From Saprospiraceae bacterium (GTDB lineage: Bacteria; Bacteroidota; Bacteroidia; Chitinophagales; Saprospiraceae), in the NCBI GenBank assembly GCA_041392805.1, contig JAWKLJ010000001.1, forward strand, positions 1,860,001 through 1,924,000: a stretch of 64,000 nt of DNA, read 5' to 3'. Every line of letters begins with the position of its first letter. Within the stretch, counting starts at the first letter, position 1. Below the pieces are notes generated by a model. It had not been told where the DNA came from. It did no database searches and worked only from the letters and a program-made list of their open reading frames with translations. The translations under genes were made by a program, and so were the position numbers. Positions 1 through 9,150 of this stretch are shown piece by piece.

Positions 1-103
1 GGATCATCAGGTAACTGGTGATAATAAACATGAGCAAGACCGCAACCGTCGACAAGCAGGCGTATAAGTGGATCTTCTTGATGAGTTTGTAGCTGATTTT
101 CAT
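1..103 (-). CDS. PepSY-type membrane protein, N-terminal fragment
   Basis: This coding region is cut by the window edge; only the first 34 codons are present. It begins with the ATG read from 103 to 101, which overlaps the stop codon of the upstream gene in an ATGA junction, so the two are probably translationally coupled. The visible residues start MKISYKLIKKIHLYACLS and continue into a hydrophobic helix. This layout (basic start, K-H-L-Y motif, first membrane helix) matches the start of the neighbouring gene product and of PepSY-associated transmembrane proteins. These proteins are often linked to iron uptake or reductase functions. The family call rests on the short N-terminus and on the neighbour. 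Confidence 0.6.
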   Translation of the reverse strand, partial: MKISYKLIKKIHLYACLSTVAVLLMFIITSYLMI

Positions 104-675
104 AGTAGTAGCATTAGCAGACAAGAAATAAGAAAGAGCCCTCCGAAAGTGTATAACTCCCAGGTTTGGTAGCTGTATTTTAGCCACAACCACAAGCCTA
201 ACACCAGCGAAAAGAAGAGCACCAATAAAGTAAGCCACTGGTAAACCATCCAGGTTCGAAGGAAAAATGGCGCATTGGGAATATTGCCGTTGAAAAAATG
301 AAGCCCATGCAGCACGGACAATAAACCTTTGGGTTTTTCTGCACCCTGCACAGCACCCGTTTGCAGATCCAACTGCAGCGTAGTGGTTTTGGCCAAATGT
401 GTGACCGTACAACTGAACTGGGTGGAATCTCTTTTGAATTGCCAGGGCGGCACCCAGCCCATGAGGCCCAATTGATCCCGGAGGTTTTCGGCCAGGTCCG
501 TATCCGCGCTAGCTGGATCGATCTGAACCTGCCCCGTCCAGGTACGGGTAACATCGGTGTTTTCCAATGCTACCTTATGGTTAAGGATGATGCTACTAAA
601 ACCAAAAGCGATCAGGTAAAAAGATGTAAATAATCCGCAGTAAAGATGGAGCTTGACTAAAGTTGATTTTTTCAT
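100..675 (-). CDS. PepSY-associated transmembrane protein
   Basis: The 191-residue product begins MKKSTLVKLHLYCGLFTSFY, a basic segment followed by a first membrane helix at about residues 8-32. A periplasmic stretch of about 100 residues follows. Its TTLQLDLQTGAVQG segment resembles a PepSY repeat, and LHGLHF precedes two C-terminal helices at about 145-190. This is the usual order for small PepSY-TM proteins of Bacteroidota, which have been linked to siderophore or haem reduction at the inner membrane; no redox motif proves that here. The stop overlaps the ATG of a second, similar gene that leaves the window, forming a two-gene unit. Confidence 0.7.
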   Translation of the reverse strand: MKKSTLVKLHLYCGLFTSFYLIAFGFSSIILNHKVALENTDVTRTWTGQVQIDPASADTDLAENLRDQLGLMGWVPPWQFKRDSTQFSCTVTHLAKTTTLQLDLQTGAVQGAEKPKGLLSVLHGLHFFNGNIPNAPFFLRTWMVYQWLTLLVLFFSLVLGLWLWLKYSYQTWELYTFGGLFLISCLLMLLL

Positions 676-752
676 TGTTTGACAAATTATTACTGCTGCC
701 CAATTTAAGTATTTCTAGGCAAAAACTTGCCGATCGCTGTTTTAAGCGCTTG

Positions 753-1154
753 TCAGGATGTCGCCAAAACCCAGTTTTTCACAATTTCCACGAGGGCGGA
801 ATGGCGATTATTAATGTCTTCCATATTTTTAAAGGTGGCAACGGCCCTGTCATTTTCCTTCCACACTAATAGCCCTGTATCGTCTTTTATAAGCCTGTCT
901 TGGGGTTGTTCTTTCACCTTTGCTCCCCGATGAAAAATGAGTTGGATTTGTTTTGGCGGTTGAATCCTCATGGTTATTCGGTCTCCCTCGCCAATACTGT
1001 AATTGGGACCGTTCCATTTTATGTTCTCGCTCAGTGTATCGGCAGCGCTTAAAATAGTTAGTCGTAACTGTTCTATTTCGTTTCTGAAAGGATGATTTAG
1101 TTCATCCAGGAATGTTGTTACTGCTTCACTTAGTTTAGCATGGTGCTTGGTCAT
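753..1154 (-). CDS. DUF1801 (YdhG-like) domain protein
   Basis: The 133-residue soluble protein has the DUF1801 pattern: an N-terminal helix with FLDELNHPFRNEIEQLR, then the conserved IKWNGPNYSI turn, and a C-terminal segment ending in a helix with IVKNWV. DUF1801 proteins have an antiparallel-sheet fold, are common in Bacteroidota, and their biochemical role is unknown. The ATG at 1154 is the only sensible start. The gene stands alone, with a repeat array on its upstream side and the PepSY operon downstream. Confidence 0.8.
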   Translation of the reverse strand: MTKHHAKLSEAVTTFLDELNHPFRNEIEQLRLTILSAADTLSENIKWNGPNYSIGEGDRITMRIQPPKQIQLIFHRGAKVKEQPQDRLIKDDTGLLVWKENDRAVATFKNMEDINNRHSALVEIVKNWVLATS

Positions 1155-1200
1155 AATTGATGGGTTTTATAAATTTTGGACCCCAATAACTTTTTTTGGG

Positions 1201-1745
1201 TAACTAACTTCTTCTCCTTGGGTTTTTTTAGCTACACAGAGGTTCGCGGAGGGGCAGAGGGCGCAGAGGGATTTTTATACTTCTCCGCGTACTCCGCTCC
1301 TCTGTGTAACTCTGTGTAACTAACTCCTCTTTGGGTTTTAAAGCTACACAGAGGTTCGCGGAGGAGCAGAGGGCGCGGAGGGGTTATTTATTTCTCCGTG
1401 TACTCCGCTCCTCTGTGTAACTCTGTGTAACTCTGTGTAACTAACTCCTCCTTGGGTTTTTAAGCTACACAGAGGTTCGCAGAGGAGCAGAGGGCGCGGA
1501 GGGGGTATATTTTCTCTGTGTACTCCGCTCCTCTGTGTAACTCTGTGTAACTAACTCCTCCTTGGGTTTTTAAGCTACGCAGAGGTTCGCAGAGGGGCAG
1601 AGGGCGCAGAGGGATTTTTATACTTCTCCGCGTACTCCGCTCCTCTGTGTAACTCTGTGTAACTAACTCCTCCTTGGGTTTTTAAGCTACGCAGAGGTTC
1701 GCAGAGGGGCAGAGGGCGCGGAGGGGTTATATGGCGCCGTGTAAC
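1201..1745. repeat. Five-unit tandem repeat of about 110-121 bp with internal palindrome
   Basis: Five units start their GCTAC(A/G)CAGAGG segment at 1231, 1343, 1464, 1574 and 1686. Each has a left arm GCTACACAGAGG..GGAG and a right arm CTCCGCGTACTCCGCTCC followed by one to three copies of CTCTGTGTAA. The arms are largely complementary, so each unit could fold into a long hairpin. Unit length changes mainly by whole CTCTGTGTAA steps. The array lies in the gap between the DUF1801 and AraC genes, both read leftward, and has no reading frame of its own. There are no unique spacers, so it is not a CRISPR. Confidence 0.9.
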
Positions 1746-1748
1746 TCC

Positions 1749-2591
1749 TCATAAATACCTTTTCCTGAAATCACTTGGGTTTTCATTCGTAATTTTCCTG
1801 AAGATTCGATTATAGTAAGAAAGACTTTCAAAACCACAGCTGTAACAGGCCTCCCCCACACTTTTTCCCGCCATTAATTGACGTTTTGACTGACTAATTC
1901 GATACCGGTTTAAAAACTCGATAAAAGTGGTACTCGTTACTTTTTTAAAGTACCGGCAAAAGGCTTCCTTAGTCATATTACTAAGCGTAGCTATTTCATT
2001 CAGCTCAATTTTCTGGTGGTAGTTTTTATCTACAAAAGAATAGATGGCGCTTATCCTGCCCTGTTCTCTTTCACTATATTTGTTGGCATAAGGCTGTTCA
2101 TGCAATAATTCAACATCCTTTGTAGTGGAGAGGGTTTGAAAAATCGCTAGCAATTGCAGGTATTGATGAAATGGATTTAAATGCTGGAAATTGAATAGTT
2201 GCGCCCCTATCTCTTGTTTTATGCCCCCTTTAAAAGCTATTCCATAGGTAGCTTTTTCAAATAATTCAGGGATAAAGGACAACTCGGGCATTCCCTGCAG
2301 GTGCTTTTCGATAAAATCTTTTTTAATATGGGCAACTACTTTCCGGTAGGCTGTCTTGACCCCATAATCAAAATTCAGGTGGGGAATATTTGAGCCAATC
2401 AGTACCAAATCACTTCCTTCGTAAGTAGATATATGATCTCCTACATGACGCGTACCTGTTGCCCCTTCAATATAAACCAATTCATATTCTGGATGAAAGT
2501 GCCAAAAAAACAAATCACTCAATTGCGGATTGAACATCATCGTGAAAGACCTATTGGTATTTCTGTTTATCGTTTCTAGTTGAATCTTCAT
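1749..2591 (-). CDS. AraC-family transcriptional regulator
   Basis: From the ATG at 2591 the product has 280 residues. A TTG seven codons upstream is also open but has no support. The N-terminal part is a cupin-like sensing domain (FFWHFHPEYELVYIEGATG, then GSDLVLIGSNIPHLNFDYG). The last 100 residues form the double helix-turn-helix typical of AraC proteins: IELNEIATLSNMTKEAFCRYFKK, then the second motif with ACYSCGFESLSYYNRIFRK and the closing P-DFRKRYL. Proteins of this type in Bacteroidota usually control sugar or organic-acid genes. It lies downstream of the CitMHS/AtuA operon on the same strand, which makes that operon a candidate target; this is inference. Confidence 0.88.
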   Translation of the reverse strand: MKIQLETINRNTNRSFTMMFNPQLSDLFFWHFHPEYELVYIEGATGTRHVGDHISTYEGSDLVLIGSNIPHLNFDYGVKTAYRKVVAHIKKDFIEKHLQGMPELSFIPELFEKATYGIAFKGGIKQEIGAQLFNFQHLNPFHQYLQLLAIFQTLSTTKDVELLHEQPYANKYSEREQGRISAIYSFVDKNYHQKIELNEIATLSNMTKEAFCRYFKKVTSTTFIEFLNRYRISQSKRQLMAGKSVGEACYSCGFESLSYYNRIFRKITNENPSDFRKRYL

Positions 2592-2794
2592 GAAGAAAAG
2601 TGGTTTTCCCAATATTATTTACCCCTCAAATCACAGGATACATGGCCTTGGCACTATGAATAATCCGATCAGATTGCTCGGCTTCAATTATGTCAAATTG
2701 CTTTTTGACCAAACCCTTATTAATGGTTCCCTGCATCCTTACCAATTTCACAAAAGCCAGTATTTTTTTAAAGCCTCCCCCGCCGCCGCCTTGT

Positions 2795-3103
2795 TTATAA
2801 AACAGTCACATCCATGTCCAATAAATGCGAGCTTAAACTTTTACCATGTTTATCAAGAGTGATGGAACTGGTCACTCCACCAGACAAGGCATCGTAGAGT
2901 ACAAAGTTCAAGGCGCCTAATTGGGGCAACTCAAACCGTTGAACATCTCCCTTGACTATCTCAGAAAACCAGGCTTTTACAACTTCCGCCGTCACCTTTT
3001 CCACCACAAGGGGATAGTGTTTTTTGTCATATACGATCAAAGAAATATTGGAGATATTGCCTTTGTCGCCGGACCTGGCGTGTGCTATTTCCCAAAGTTT
3101 CAT
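2795..3103 (-). CDS. AtuA-associated ferredoxin-fold-like protein
   Basis: The 102-residue product begins MKLWEIAHARSGDKGNISNI and continues with a short alpha/beta domain ending in LSSHLLDMDVTVL. This matches the small domain that accompanies AtuA/DUF1446 proteins, either as a separate gene or fused to their C-terminus; ARSGDKG is its hallmark. The ATG at 3103 overlaps the AtuA stop codon as ATGA, indicating coupled translation and probably a complex of the two products. The reaction of this pair is not established for this subgroup; characterised AtuA members belong to acyclic terpene (citronellol/geraniol) breakdown. Confidence 0.85.
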   Translation of the reverse strand: MKLWEIAHARSGDKGNISNISLIVYDKKHYPLVVEKVTAEVVKAWFSEIVKGDVQRFELPQLGALNFVLYDALSGGVTSSITLDKHGKSLSSHLLDMDVTVL

Positions 3104-4449
3104 GCGGTTGGTATTTGTTTAATTTCAAGCGTTGTTGTTACAAGGGTCTTTGGGATAAGAATGGATGCTACGGAGACGATTTCTTCGATCCCTTTTGTAG
3201 CCCCGCCGCCGCCTGCCGGGCCGTTGGTATAAAGGGCTTCTACTTCATTGGCGATTTTAAGGGCATCGGCCTGATGTTGCGTTTTTGCCGCAATGCGCAA
3301 ACGAACTTCATGAATAGGGTATTTCGGATCCGGAGAAGAATGAAAAAGGGCATTTACCCCGATTAGCACAGCCTCAAGTGAATCCACTTCAATGCCTTGT
3401 ATTTTTATCCGTTCACATACTATTTCTGCCGCTAATTTAGCCCTTTCCACAGCATTTGGACCACCATAACTTATTTCCCCGGTTCCAAGGTACCCATTGC
3501 TATAACCAACACTCACCTTGTAGGTATTGGTTGCTTTGGCACCCGTTCCCCCTTGAATGTCCACCACCTCTTTTTCTTTTTGAACAAAATGAACCTTTGA
3601 AAAATTGGCCGTGCAGTCTGGAGTAATATATTTTTCTGGGTCGTGAATTTCGTATAGTAATTGCTCCGTACAGGTAGCAACATTGACGATCCCTCCTGTC
3701 CCTGAGACTTTAGACAGGATGGCTTCTCCATTTTCTTCAACTTCTACAAAAGGAAAACCCAGGTTCCAAAGGTCAGGCATCTCTTTTTTTCCCGGATCGG
3801 CATAATACCCGCCCGTAACCTGACCAGCGCACTCCAGCAAATGCCCCAGGAGCGTTCCTTTGCCCATTTTGTCATAGTCCGCGGTGCTCCAGCCAAATTC
3901 ATGCACCATCGGAGCCAGAAAGAGCGACGGGTCCGCCACCCTACCCGTAATGATAACGTCTGCGCCTGCTTGCAGGGCCTTTAAAATGCCCTCGATCCCC
4001 AAATAGGCATTGGCTGAAATGATCTTTCCCTTTATTGTGCTGAGGGGTTCGCCGCTTTCCAGGATGTCTTGTTCCAAAAAATCGGGCATCAGGTGGGATA
4101 CGTCATCACCCAATACCGCCACTATTTTCATTCCTTTGAGTCCCAACCTGTCGGCTATTTTATAAATGGCATCAATGGCCCCGGAGGAGTTCGCAGCACC
4201 CATGTTACTAATGATCTTCACCTTGTTTTTGTAGGCCAAAGGGAGTATTTTCTCCATGCGGTATTCCAACAAATGGTTATAGCCTTTGTCAGGGTTTTTC
4301 AGCTTTTCCTTTTGAGCCAATGCAATGGTTCTTTCTGCCAGGCATTCCAGGCAAAGATAGTCCAACGCTCCATCGGAGAGCAAGGTTAGTGCTGGTTCTA
4401 AGCGGTCTCCACCATAACCTGCTCCGCTTCCTATTCTTATTTTTTTCAT
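3100..4449 (-). CDS. AtuA/DUF1446 family protein
   Basis: The 449-residue cytoplasmic protein starts MKKIRIGSGAGYGGDRLEPA, the signature of DUF1446. Further family blocks are LDYLCLECLAERT, ISNMGAANSSGA, ITGRVADPSLFLAP and the glycine-rich GPAGGGGATKG near the C-terminus. Family members occur in acyclic terpene utilisation and in unassigned organic-acid clusters. Here the gene sits nine bases after a CitMHS transporter and overlaps the small AtuA partner. That suggests a three-step unit in which a carboxylate is imported and then processed by the AtuA pair. No acyl-CoA carboxylase genes are adjacent, so assignment to the terpene pathway is not supported. Confidence 0.87.
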   Translation of the reverse strand: MKKIRIGSGAGYGGDRLEPALTLLSDGALDYLCLECLAERTIALAQKEKLKNPDKGYNHLLEYRMEKILPLAYKNKVKIISNMGAANSSGAIDAIYKIADRLGLKGMKIVAVLGDDVSHLMPDFLEQDILESGEPLSTIKGKIISANAYLGIEGILKALQAGADVIITGRVADPSLFLAPMVHEFGWSTADYDKMGKGTLLGHLLECAGQVTGGYYADPGKKEMPDLWNLGFPFVEVEENGEAILSKVSGTGGIVNVATCTEQLLYEIHDPEKYITPDCTANFSKVHFVQKEKEVVDIQGGTGAKATNTYKVSVGYSNGYLGTGEISYGGPNAVERAKLAAEIVCERIKIQGIEVDSLEAVLIGVNALFHSSPDPKYPIHEVRLRIAAKTQHQADALKIANEVEALYTNGPAGGGGATKGIEEIVSVASILIPKTLVTTTLEIKQIPTA

Positions 4450-4458
4450 GTATTAATC

Positions 4459-5757
4459 TTAAAATACAATGGCGCCTATGAGTATTGAAACCAGTAGCAT
4501 AAATAGGGTAAGGGCAAAAGCATAGGGGATCGTTCGTTTTTGGTGTTCTCCCAGGTCAATCCCCGTGAGTCCAATCAATAAATAAGTGGACCCGGTTAGT
4601 GGACTGACCGGAAAGCCCGTTGTCATTTGCCCCAAAATAGCGGCCCTTCCTATTTCAATACCTGCTACATTAAATTGTTCCGCGGTTGTCGCCAACACGG
4701 GTATGATCCCAAAATAAAAAGAATCTGGATCAAATAATAGACTTGCTGGCATGGACAAGGCACCTACGATGACCGGCAAGTGCTGCCCCACACTAACTGG
4801 AATTGTCTTGACCGCCACCTGCGACATGGCTTCAATCATCCCTGACCCCTTTAAGATACCGATAAAACAACCCGCAGCAAACAAGATGCTGGCCATTAGG
4901 ATGGCAGCTTTGGCATGGGCATCGATTCGCTTCCCCTGGTCCTTGAGGTTGGGATAATTGACCGATATGGCTAGCGCAAACGCTACCATAAATACAATGT
5001 GTGGTGGTATAAAACCCGTAATCAATACCGTAATAGAAACAAGGATCAACAAATAATTGAACCACAATAATTTTGGTCTTTCTATAGAAGCGATTTCCTC
5101 GGTGGGTGGTAAATTTTCCATAAGTGACCTGTCAGATGATAGCTCATTCACCAGTTGCCGCTCTTTTCTCCCAACTAAAAAGGAAATGACTAAAACGCCG
5201 AGCAGTCCAAAACAAACCGGAATCAACAGCGGATTAAAAAGTTCGGTCACAGGAACGGTCAATGCCGTTGCAGCCCTGATGGTAGGGCCTCCCCAGGGCA
5301 TTATGTTCATCGTCCCGGCCGCCAGGGCCACGATCATGGCCAGGGTGGTCCTGCGCATGTGCAGGGCGTCATAAACGGGAAGCATGGCCGGTATCACCAC
5401 CAAAAAGGTCACGGCGCCAGAGCCATCCAAATGCACCACCATAGCCAAAATAGCTGTTGCGACTGCAATCTTGGCAGGATCGTCGCCAGCCATTTTCAAC
5501 AGCCGTCGTATGATCGGTTTAAAAGTGCCGGCGTCGGTGAGAATGCCAAAAAATAAAATGGCAAAAATGAACATGACACCGGTGGTGGAAATGGCTTTAA
5601 CGCCATCGGTTATAAACGTGATAATATCCTTGCCAAAACCACCGATTAAGGCCATGGTGATGGGAACAATAATCAAGGCGACCACCGGAGAAGCCTTTTT
5701 GGTCATGATTAAGTACAAAAGCATCACAATGGCCACAAAACCTAAAAGTGCATTCAT
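4459..5757 (-). CDS. CitMHS-family carboxylate transporter
   Basis: The 432-residue protein is almost wholly hydrophobic, with about 11-12 predicted membrane helices. It carries CitMHS signatures such as HLDGSGAVTFLVVIPAMLP and GTMNIMPWGGPTIRAA in the first half and FPVSPLTGSTYLLIGL near the end. CitMHS proteins import citrate or related di- and tricarboxylates in complex with a divalent cation, driven by protons. The ATG at 5757 was chosen; a GTG two codons earlier is also open. It is the first gene of the operon with the AtuA pair, so its substrate is probably the compound those proteins use. Confidence 0.88.
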   Translation of the reverse strand: MNALLGFVAIVMLLYLIMTKKASPVVALIIVPITMALIGGFGKDIITFITDGVKAISTTGVMFIFAILFFGILTDAGTFKPIIRRLLKMAGDDPAKIAVATAILAMVVHLDGSGAVTFLVVIPAMLPVYDALHMRRTTLAMIVALAAGTMNIMPWGGPTIRAATALTVPVTELFNPLLIPVCFGLLGVLVISFLVGRKERQLVNELSSDRSLMENLPPTEEIASIERPKLLWFNYLLILVSITVLITGFIPPHIVFMVAFALAISVNYPNLKDQGKRIDAHAKAAILMASILFAAGCFIGILKGSGMIEAMSQVAVKTIPVSVGQHLPVIVGALSMPASLLFDPDSFYFGIIPVLATTAEQFNVAGIEIGRAAILGQMTTGFPVSPLTGSTYLLIGLTGIDLGEHQKRTIPYAFALTLFMLLVSILIGAIVF

Positions 5758-5962
5758 AATCACCTGGTTACGAAGTAAGTATACTATTTAATGTAAGATT
5801 TAAGTGCCTATTCCCTTTTTGCCTTGAATAGCAAGGCATTTACCAGGATGCTGAGTCTAGTGATCTGTCAAGGCTAAAACTGCTGGTTGCCTGCTGCGAC
5901 TTTCGCTGTAAGTTTTCCGTGTAATCCGTATTTTTTCATTATTGATTTATTTTCCTTTAGCC

Positions 5963-6011
5963 AGACATTAGAAGTTTATCCAAGATGCACCTCGCAAAAC
6001 TTCTGATGTCT
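5963..6011. repeat. Dispersed GAAGTTT/AAACTTC hairpin
   Basis: The arms AGACATTAGAAGTTT (5963-5977) and AAACTTCTGATGTCT (5997-6011) pair at 14 of 15 positions around a 19-nt loop. The hairpin touches the stop codon of the metallohydrolase gene. Related copies lie at 33620-33662 and inside every unit of the 14931-15500 array, so this is a dispersed family, not a unique terminator. Without a clear U-tract, terminator action is only possible. Confidence 0.75.
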
Positions 6012-8455
6012 TATCTCATAAGCGCCCGGTACACCTGCCGCGCATGCTCATAGGCCTTCTCAGCCTCCGCCATCTCTTCTTCCCGAAACCGCTTGCTCTT
6101 CATGTCCCAGCACTGATCGACTGCCTTTAGGCACCACTCGGCACTCCGCTTATCCTGGATAGCCTCGCCGTCAGCCAGCACGAAGATCGGATTGGTATGG
6201 GCGGTGGGAAGGACCCGAATAGCCACCCAGCTAGAGCGATCAAGGGTATAGTCAAAGGTCAGGCTTTGCCAATCGCCATCAGCTTCGATCTCCTGGACAG
6301 CTACGGCTTCCCCGTTGACAATCAGTTCAACTGGGACGCGTCGGCTTAGGCCAATCCGCGATTTTTCGATATGCCAGTAGGGAGATTGAGCCAGGTTTCT
6401 GGAAGCAATAATGGCTCCAATTTCATCTTGCTCCGGTTCTAAAAAAGCCGACGCCTTGACCGAAATCTTTAGTTTGGAACCTTTAGCTACACTCAATTCA
6501 CTATCCTGTTCACCCAACATTAGTTCATTTACCTTGAAATCGATCAGGTGTGCTTCGCCGGTTGACACATAGCTCCTACCCGCTTTTGTAGCCTGCATGA
6601 AATCGGCAAAATCTAATCCCTCATCCAATTGTGCATAGATACGTGCTCGGCCTACTTTCTCGTCGGAAATACAGGGAAAGTCCGTCTCTCCACTGGCCCG
6701 GACCCGAAACCCACAGTTCAGGGTGTGATACCACATGTTCAGTTCCCAGCCAGGCGGTGTATCGCCCAGGGAAAACAGATCGACGGCATCATGGGTGACA
6801 GTTACCACATATTCATTGGCTCCGATACCGTCCATTTTGGGCAACACGTAATTGGGAAGCGCGGTAGTAGCTTCGATGGGTTCTAAGCCCCAACCAGAAT
6901 GGGCATAACCGACTACACCATCCTGTTTTTTTGCCCATTGCAGGATGGGCAGGGTCCAGGTGGGCCATTCCTCAATTAGCGTAGTATTAGGGTAATCATC
7001 CTCCTGTAAGTTCATCAGAACGAGGTGTCCGGCGTGGGAGGAAGGAAAGCCCGAAACCTCTACATCGTATCGCAACAAATGCTGGTCCGTAGACAATGGG
7101 TGTATTTTGCCGGTGAAGTATTCTTTTTGGTAATACCAGCAGGGCCCCCAGGTCAGGTTGCTACCAAAGTTTAAGTCTTCCCCTAGCACCTGCCGCCACA
7201 TATGTTCGGGTTGCACCCCCTCTTCCGGACTTTCATAATGAGAACAACCGGCGGCATGGATATGATGATCGCCGCTGTACCAGCCCAGTTGCGTCATGTG
7301 CGTCCAACGTTTTAGCGCAAAGTCGACCGTCATCTCTGTGGATTCAGTCGGCACATGAATCCGCTTTTGCTGTTCAAGGTACTCTGGCCCTCGGGTGTAA
7401 ATAACCGTGTAGTCGCCAGGTGGTAAATAAATGTGTTCTCCATCAGCACGGTAGACCTGTGGCTGGAAAAAGAAATCAGGATATTCGTCCGTCCAGGCCA
7501 AACGGCGGGCGGGTAAGGGGTAAATGCCTCGGAGTCTCTTCTCCTTAGGCAGTCTTTCTTCTGACAACGCGTTCCACGATCCAGCTCCTTTCTCCCAATC
7601 CATATGTCTGGCCATCAACAAGCGGTAGTCGTTCGGGAAAGGATGGTCTGCATCGCTGCTTTTGAAGTGGTCGATGCCATCCATGAAAATAAAGGAGGCC
7701 ATAGCGGGCGTGCCGTCGTGGTCCTTTACATTCAAGGTCACTTTCACCGATGGTTTGGTATCAAAGAGGATATCGATCGTATTTCTAAAGCCAATATCCT
7801 GGGTGCCCGGACCGACATTGAAAGCCAGTTGTACTTCTTTTTCACCTGAGGTACGCGTATATACCTGAACGATGGCGTATTCGAGCGCTAGTCCTGAGAG
7901 CTGCGGTTTCATGGGGCGGTCTTCATACATGGCCACTTCCAGAAAGCGGTTTTGCACCTGACCGATGCTAAGGCTGTTTTCCTCCTTCATCCGTGGCTGA
8001 GAACTGGAACGGTGCAATACCGGTAAAGCATTGGGACTCTCCACTTCCAAACGAGCTGTAACATTGGCCTGATTGTGGACCTTAACCAGAAAACTTTTCC
8101 ATCCTTCTTGCAGGAGTTCGGTCTGGGCGGGTCCAAGCGCTACTTTTACCCGCGCTTCCGGATTGATATCGATCACTGCCAAACAGTATGGATCCAATAT
8201 ATGCTGAATAGCTTGCACGGTGTTTTCATCCAAGGCTTTATGGCTCAGTGCCTGCAACTGCTCAGTAGCTTCCAGAGATAGCGGGTTGCCAATATAAACC
8301 AGGGCCTCACTGATGCGTTTGGCCTGCGCCAAGAGTGGCTGTGGCGCTACCCCCGTGATCATGGGAGCATCCAGCTTTAACAGGTCCTTGTTGCCCTGGC
8401 CTTCAAGGGTAAAAGAGAGGAGTAGCAGGAGGAAAAGGGGGTGGAAAGTTTTCAT
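6011..8455 (-). CDS. Secreted CehA/McbA-family metallohydrolase
   Basis: From the ATG at 8455 the product has 814 residues and begins with a signal peptide, MKTFHPLFLLLLLSFTLEGQ. A TTG 15 codons upstream would overlap the next gene and has no support. The N-terminal half is beta-rich. The centre holds the PHP-like metal site GWYSGDHHIHAAGC and later GYAHSGWGLEP and ASGETDFPC, the order seen in CehA/McbA proteins. The founding members hydrolyse carbaryl or process microcin precursors; most relatives are secreted and of unknown substrate. The C-terminal part (about 640-790) looks like a carbohydrate-binding or Ig-like region. It is probably periplasmic or extracellular. Confidence 0.85.
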   Translation of the reverse strand: MKTFHPLFLLLLLSFTLEGQGNKDLLKLDAPMITGVAPQPLLAQAKRISEALVYIGNPLSLEATEQLQALSHKALDENTVQAIQHILDPYCLAVIDINPEARVKVALGPAQTELLQEGWKSFLVKVHNQANVTARLEVESPNALPVLHRSSSQPRMKEENSLSIGQVQNRFLEVAMYEDRPMKPQLSGLALEYAIVQVYTRTSGEKEVQLAFNVGPGTQDIGFRNTIDILFDTKPSVKVTLNVKDHDGTPAMASFIFMDGIDHFKSSDADHPFPNDYRLLMARHMDWEKGAGSWNALSEERLPKEKRLRGIYPLPARRLAWTDEYPDFFFQPQVYRADGEHIYLPPGDYTVIYTRGPEYLEQQKRIHVPTESTEMTVDFALKRWTHMTQLGWYSGDHHIHAAGCSHYESPEEGVQPEHMWRQVLGEDLNFGSNLTWGPCWYYQKEYFTGKIHPLSTDQHLLRYDVEVSGFPSSHAGHLVLMNLQEDDYPNTTLIEEWPTWTLPILQWAKKQDGVVGYAHSGWGLEPIEATTALPNYVLPKMDGIGANEYVVTVTHDAVDLFSLGDTPPGWELNMWYHTLNCGFRVRASGETDFPCISDEKVGRARIYAQLDEGLDFADFMQATKAGRSYVSTGEAHLIDFKVNELMLGEQDSELSVAKGSKLKISVKASAFLEPEQDEIGAIIASRNLAQSPYWHIEKSRIGLSRRVPVELIVNGEAVAVQEIEADGDWQSLTFDYTLDRSSWVAIRVLPTAHTNPIFVLADGEAIQDKRSAEWCLKAVDQCWDMKSKRFREEEMAEAEKAYEHARQVYRALMR

Positions 8456-8483
8456 AATGAATGAATTGTAAGTGCGTCGTTTC

Positions 8484-9053
8484 TTAAAGATTTCTTTCAA
8501 TTCGCTTGTCAGGAATTAGCCACATCAGGGCGACTAAGATATAAAAGCCACCAGCTATCCACGGACTTATCCAACTGGAACCGATCCCCACAACATATAA
8601 AAAAGGAGAGAGTTTACCTTTCACATCTTTTCCGAGGGCTTTGGCTAAAAGAGATTCCTTGCCATGATTTTTGATGATTTGAAGTTGTAAAACATACCAG
8701 GCTAGGGCTGCCATTAAAAGTACAAATCCATACAGCGCCATTGGTTTAGCACCAAAGCTGTTTTCGCCCATCCATCCCGTTACAAAGGGCACCAAAGAAA
8801 GCCAAAAAAGTAGGTGAAGGTTTGCCCAAAGTATGCCGCCTGTAACTTGGGTGACCGTGTGCATCAGGTGGTGGTGATTGTTCCAATAAATCCCTAAATA
8901 GATAAAACTCAGAATGTAACTTAAAAAGATAGGTAACAATGGTATTAGATCTGAAAATTCCTGGCCATGGGGTACCTTAATTTCCAGCACCATAATGGTG
9001 ATAATGATGGCCAATACGCCATCGCTAAACGCTTCTAATCGTCCTGTTTTCAT
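8484..9053 (-). CDS. TMEM175/DUF1211 family potassium channel-like protein
   Basis: The 189-residue protein has the defining first-helix motif R-x-x-x-FSD (RLEAFSDGVLAI, residues 5-16) of TMEM175 channels, followed by about five more membrane helices and a short basic tail. Bacterial TMEM175 proteins carry one six-helix repeat and form tetrameric potassium-permeable channels; the length fits this. It ends 28 bases before the start of the metallohydrolase gene and lies about 100 bases downstream of a mechanosensitive channel gene. It is therefore part of a local group of ion-handling membrane proteins. Ion selectivity cannot be read from sequence. Confidence 0.83.
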   Translation of the reverse strand: MKTGRLEAFSDGVLAIIITIMVLEIKVPHGQEFSDLIPLLPIFLSYILSFIYLGIYWNNHHHLMHTVTQVTGGILWANLHLLFWLSLVPFVTGWMGENSFGAKPMALYGFVLLMAALAWYVLQLQIIKNHGKESLLAKALGKDVKGKLSPFLYVVGIGSSWISPWIAGGFYILVALMWLIPDKRIERNL

Positions 9054-9150
9054 AGATGTACTCCTCCTTTTTTATTTCTTCATGTAAAAATCATTCCCCT
9101 CTCTTTGAACTATTTATCGTCATTAGCGCAAAATTCAAAACTTTAAATTA

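Noticed and set aside
2613..2794. Possible small plus-strand gene (2590-2862)
   Set aside because: It overlaps the ends of two well-supported genes on the other strand, and the peptide has no recognisable feature.
5384..5791. Plus-strand open frame of 135 codons inside the CitMHS gene
   Set aside because: It is antisense to a clear transporter gene; its basic, Met/Lys-rich composition is typical of a shadow frame.
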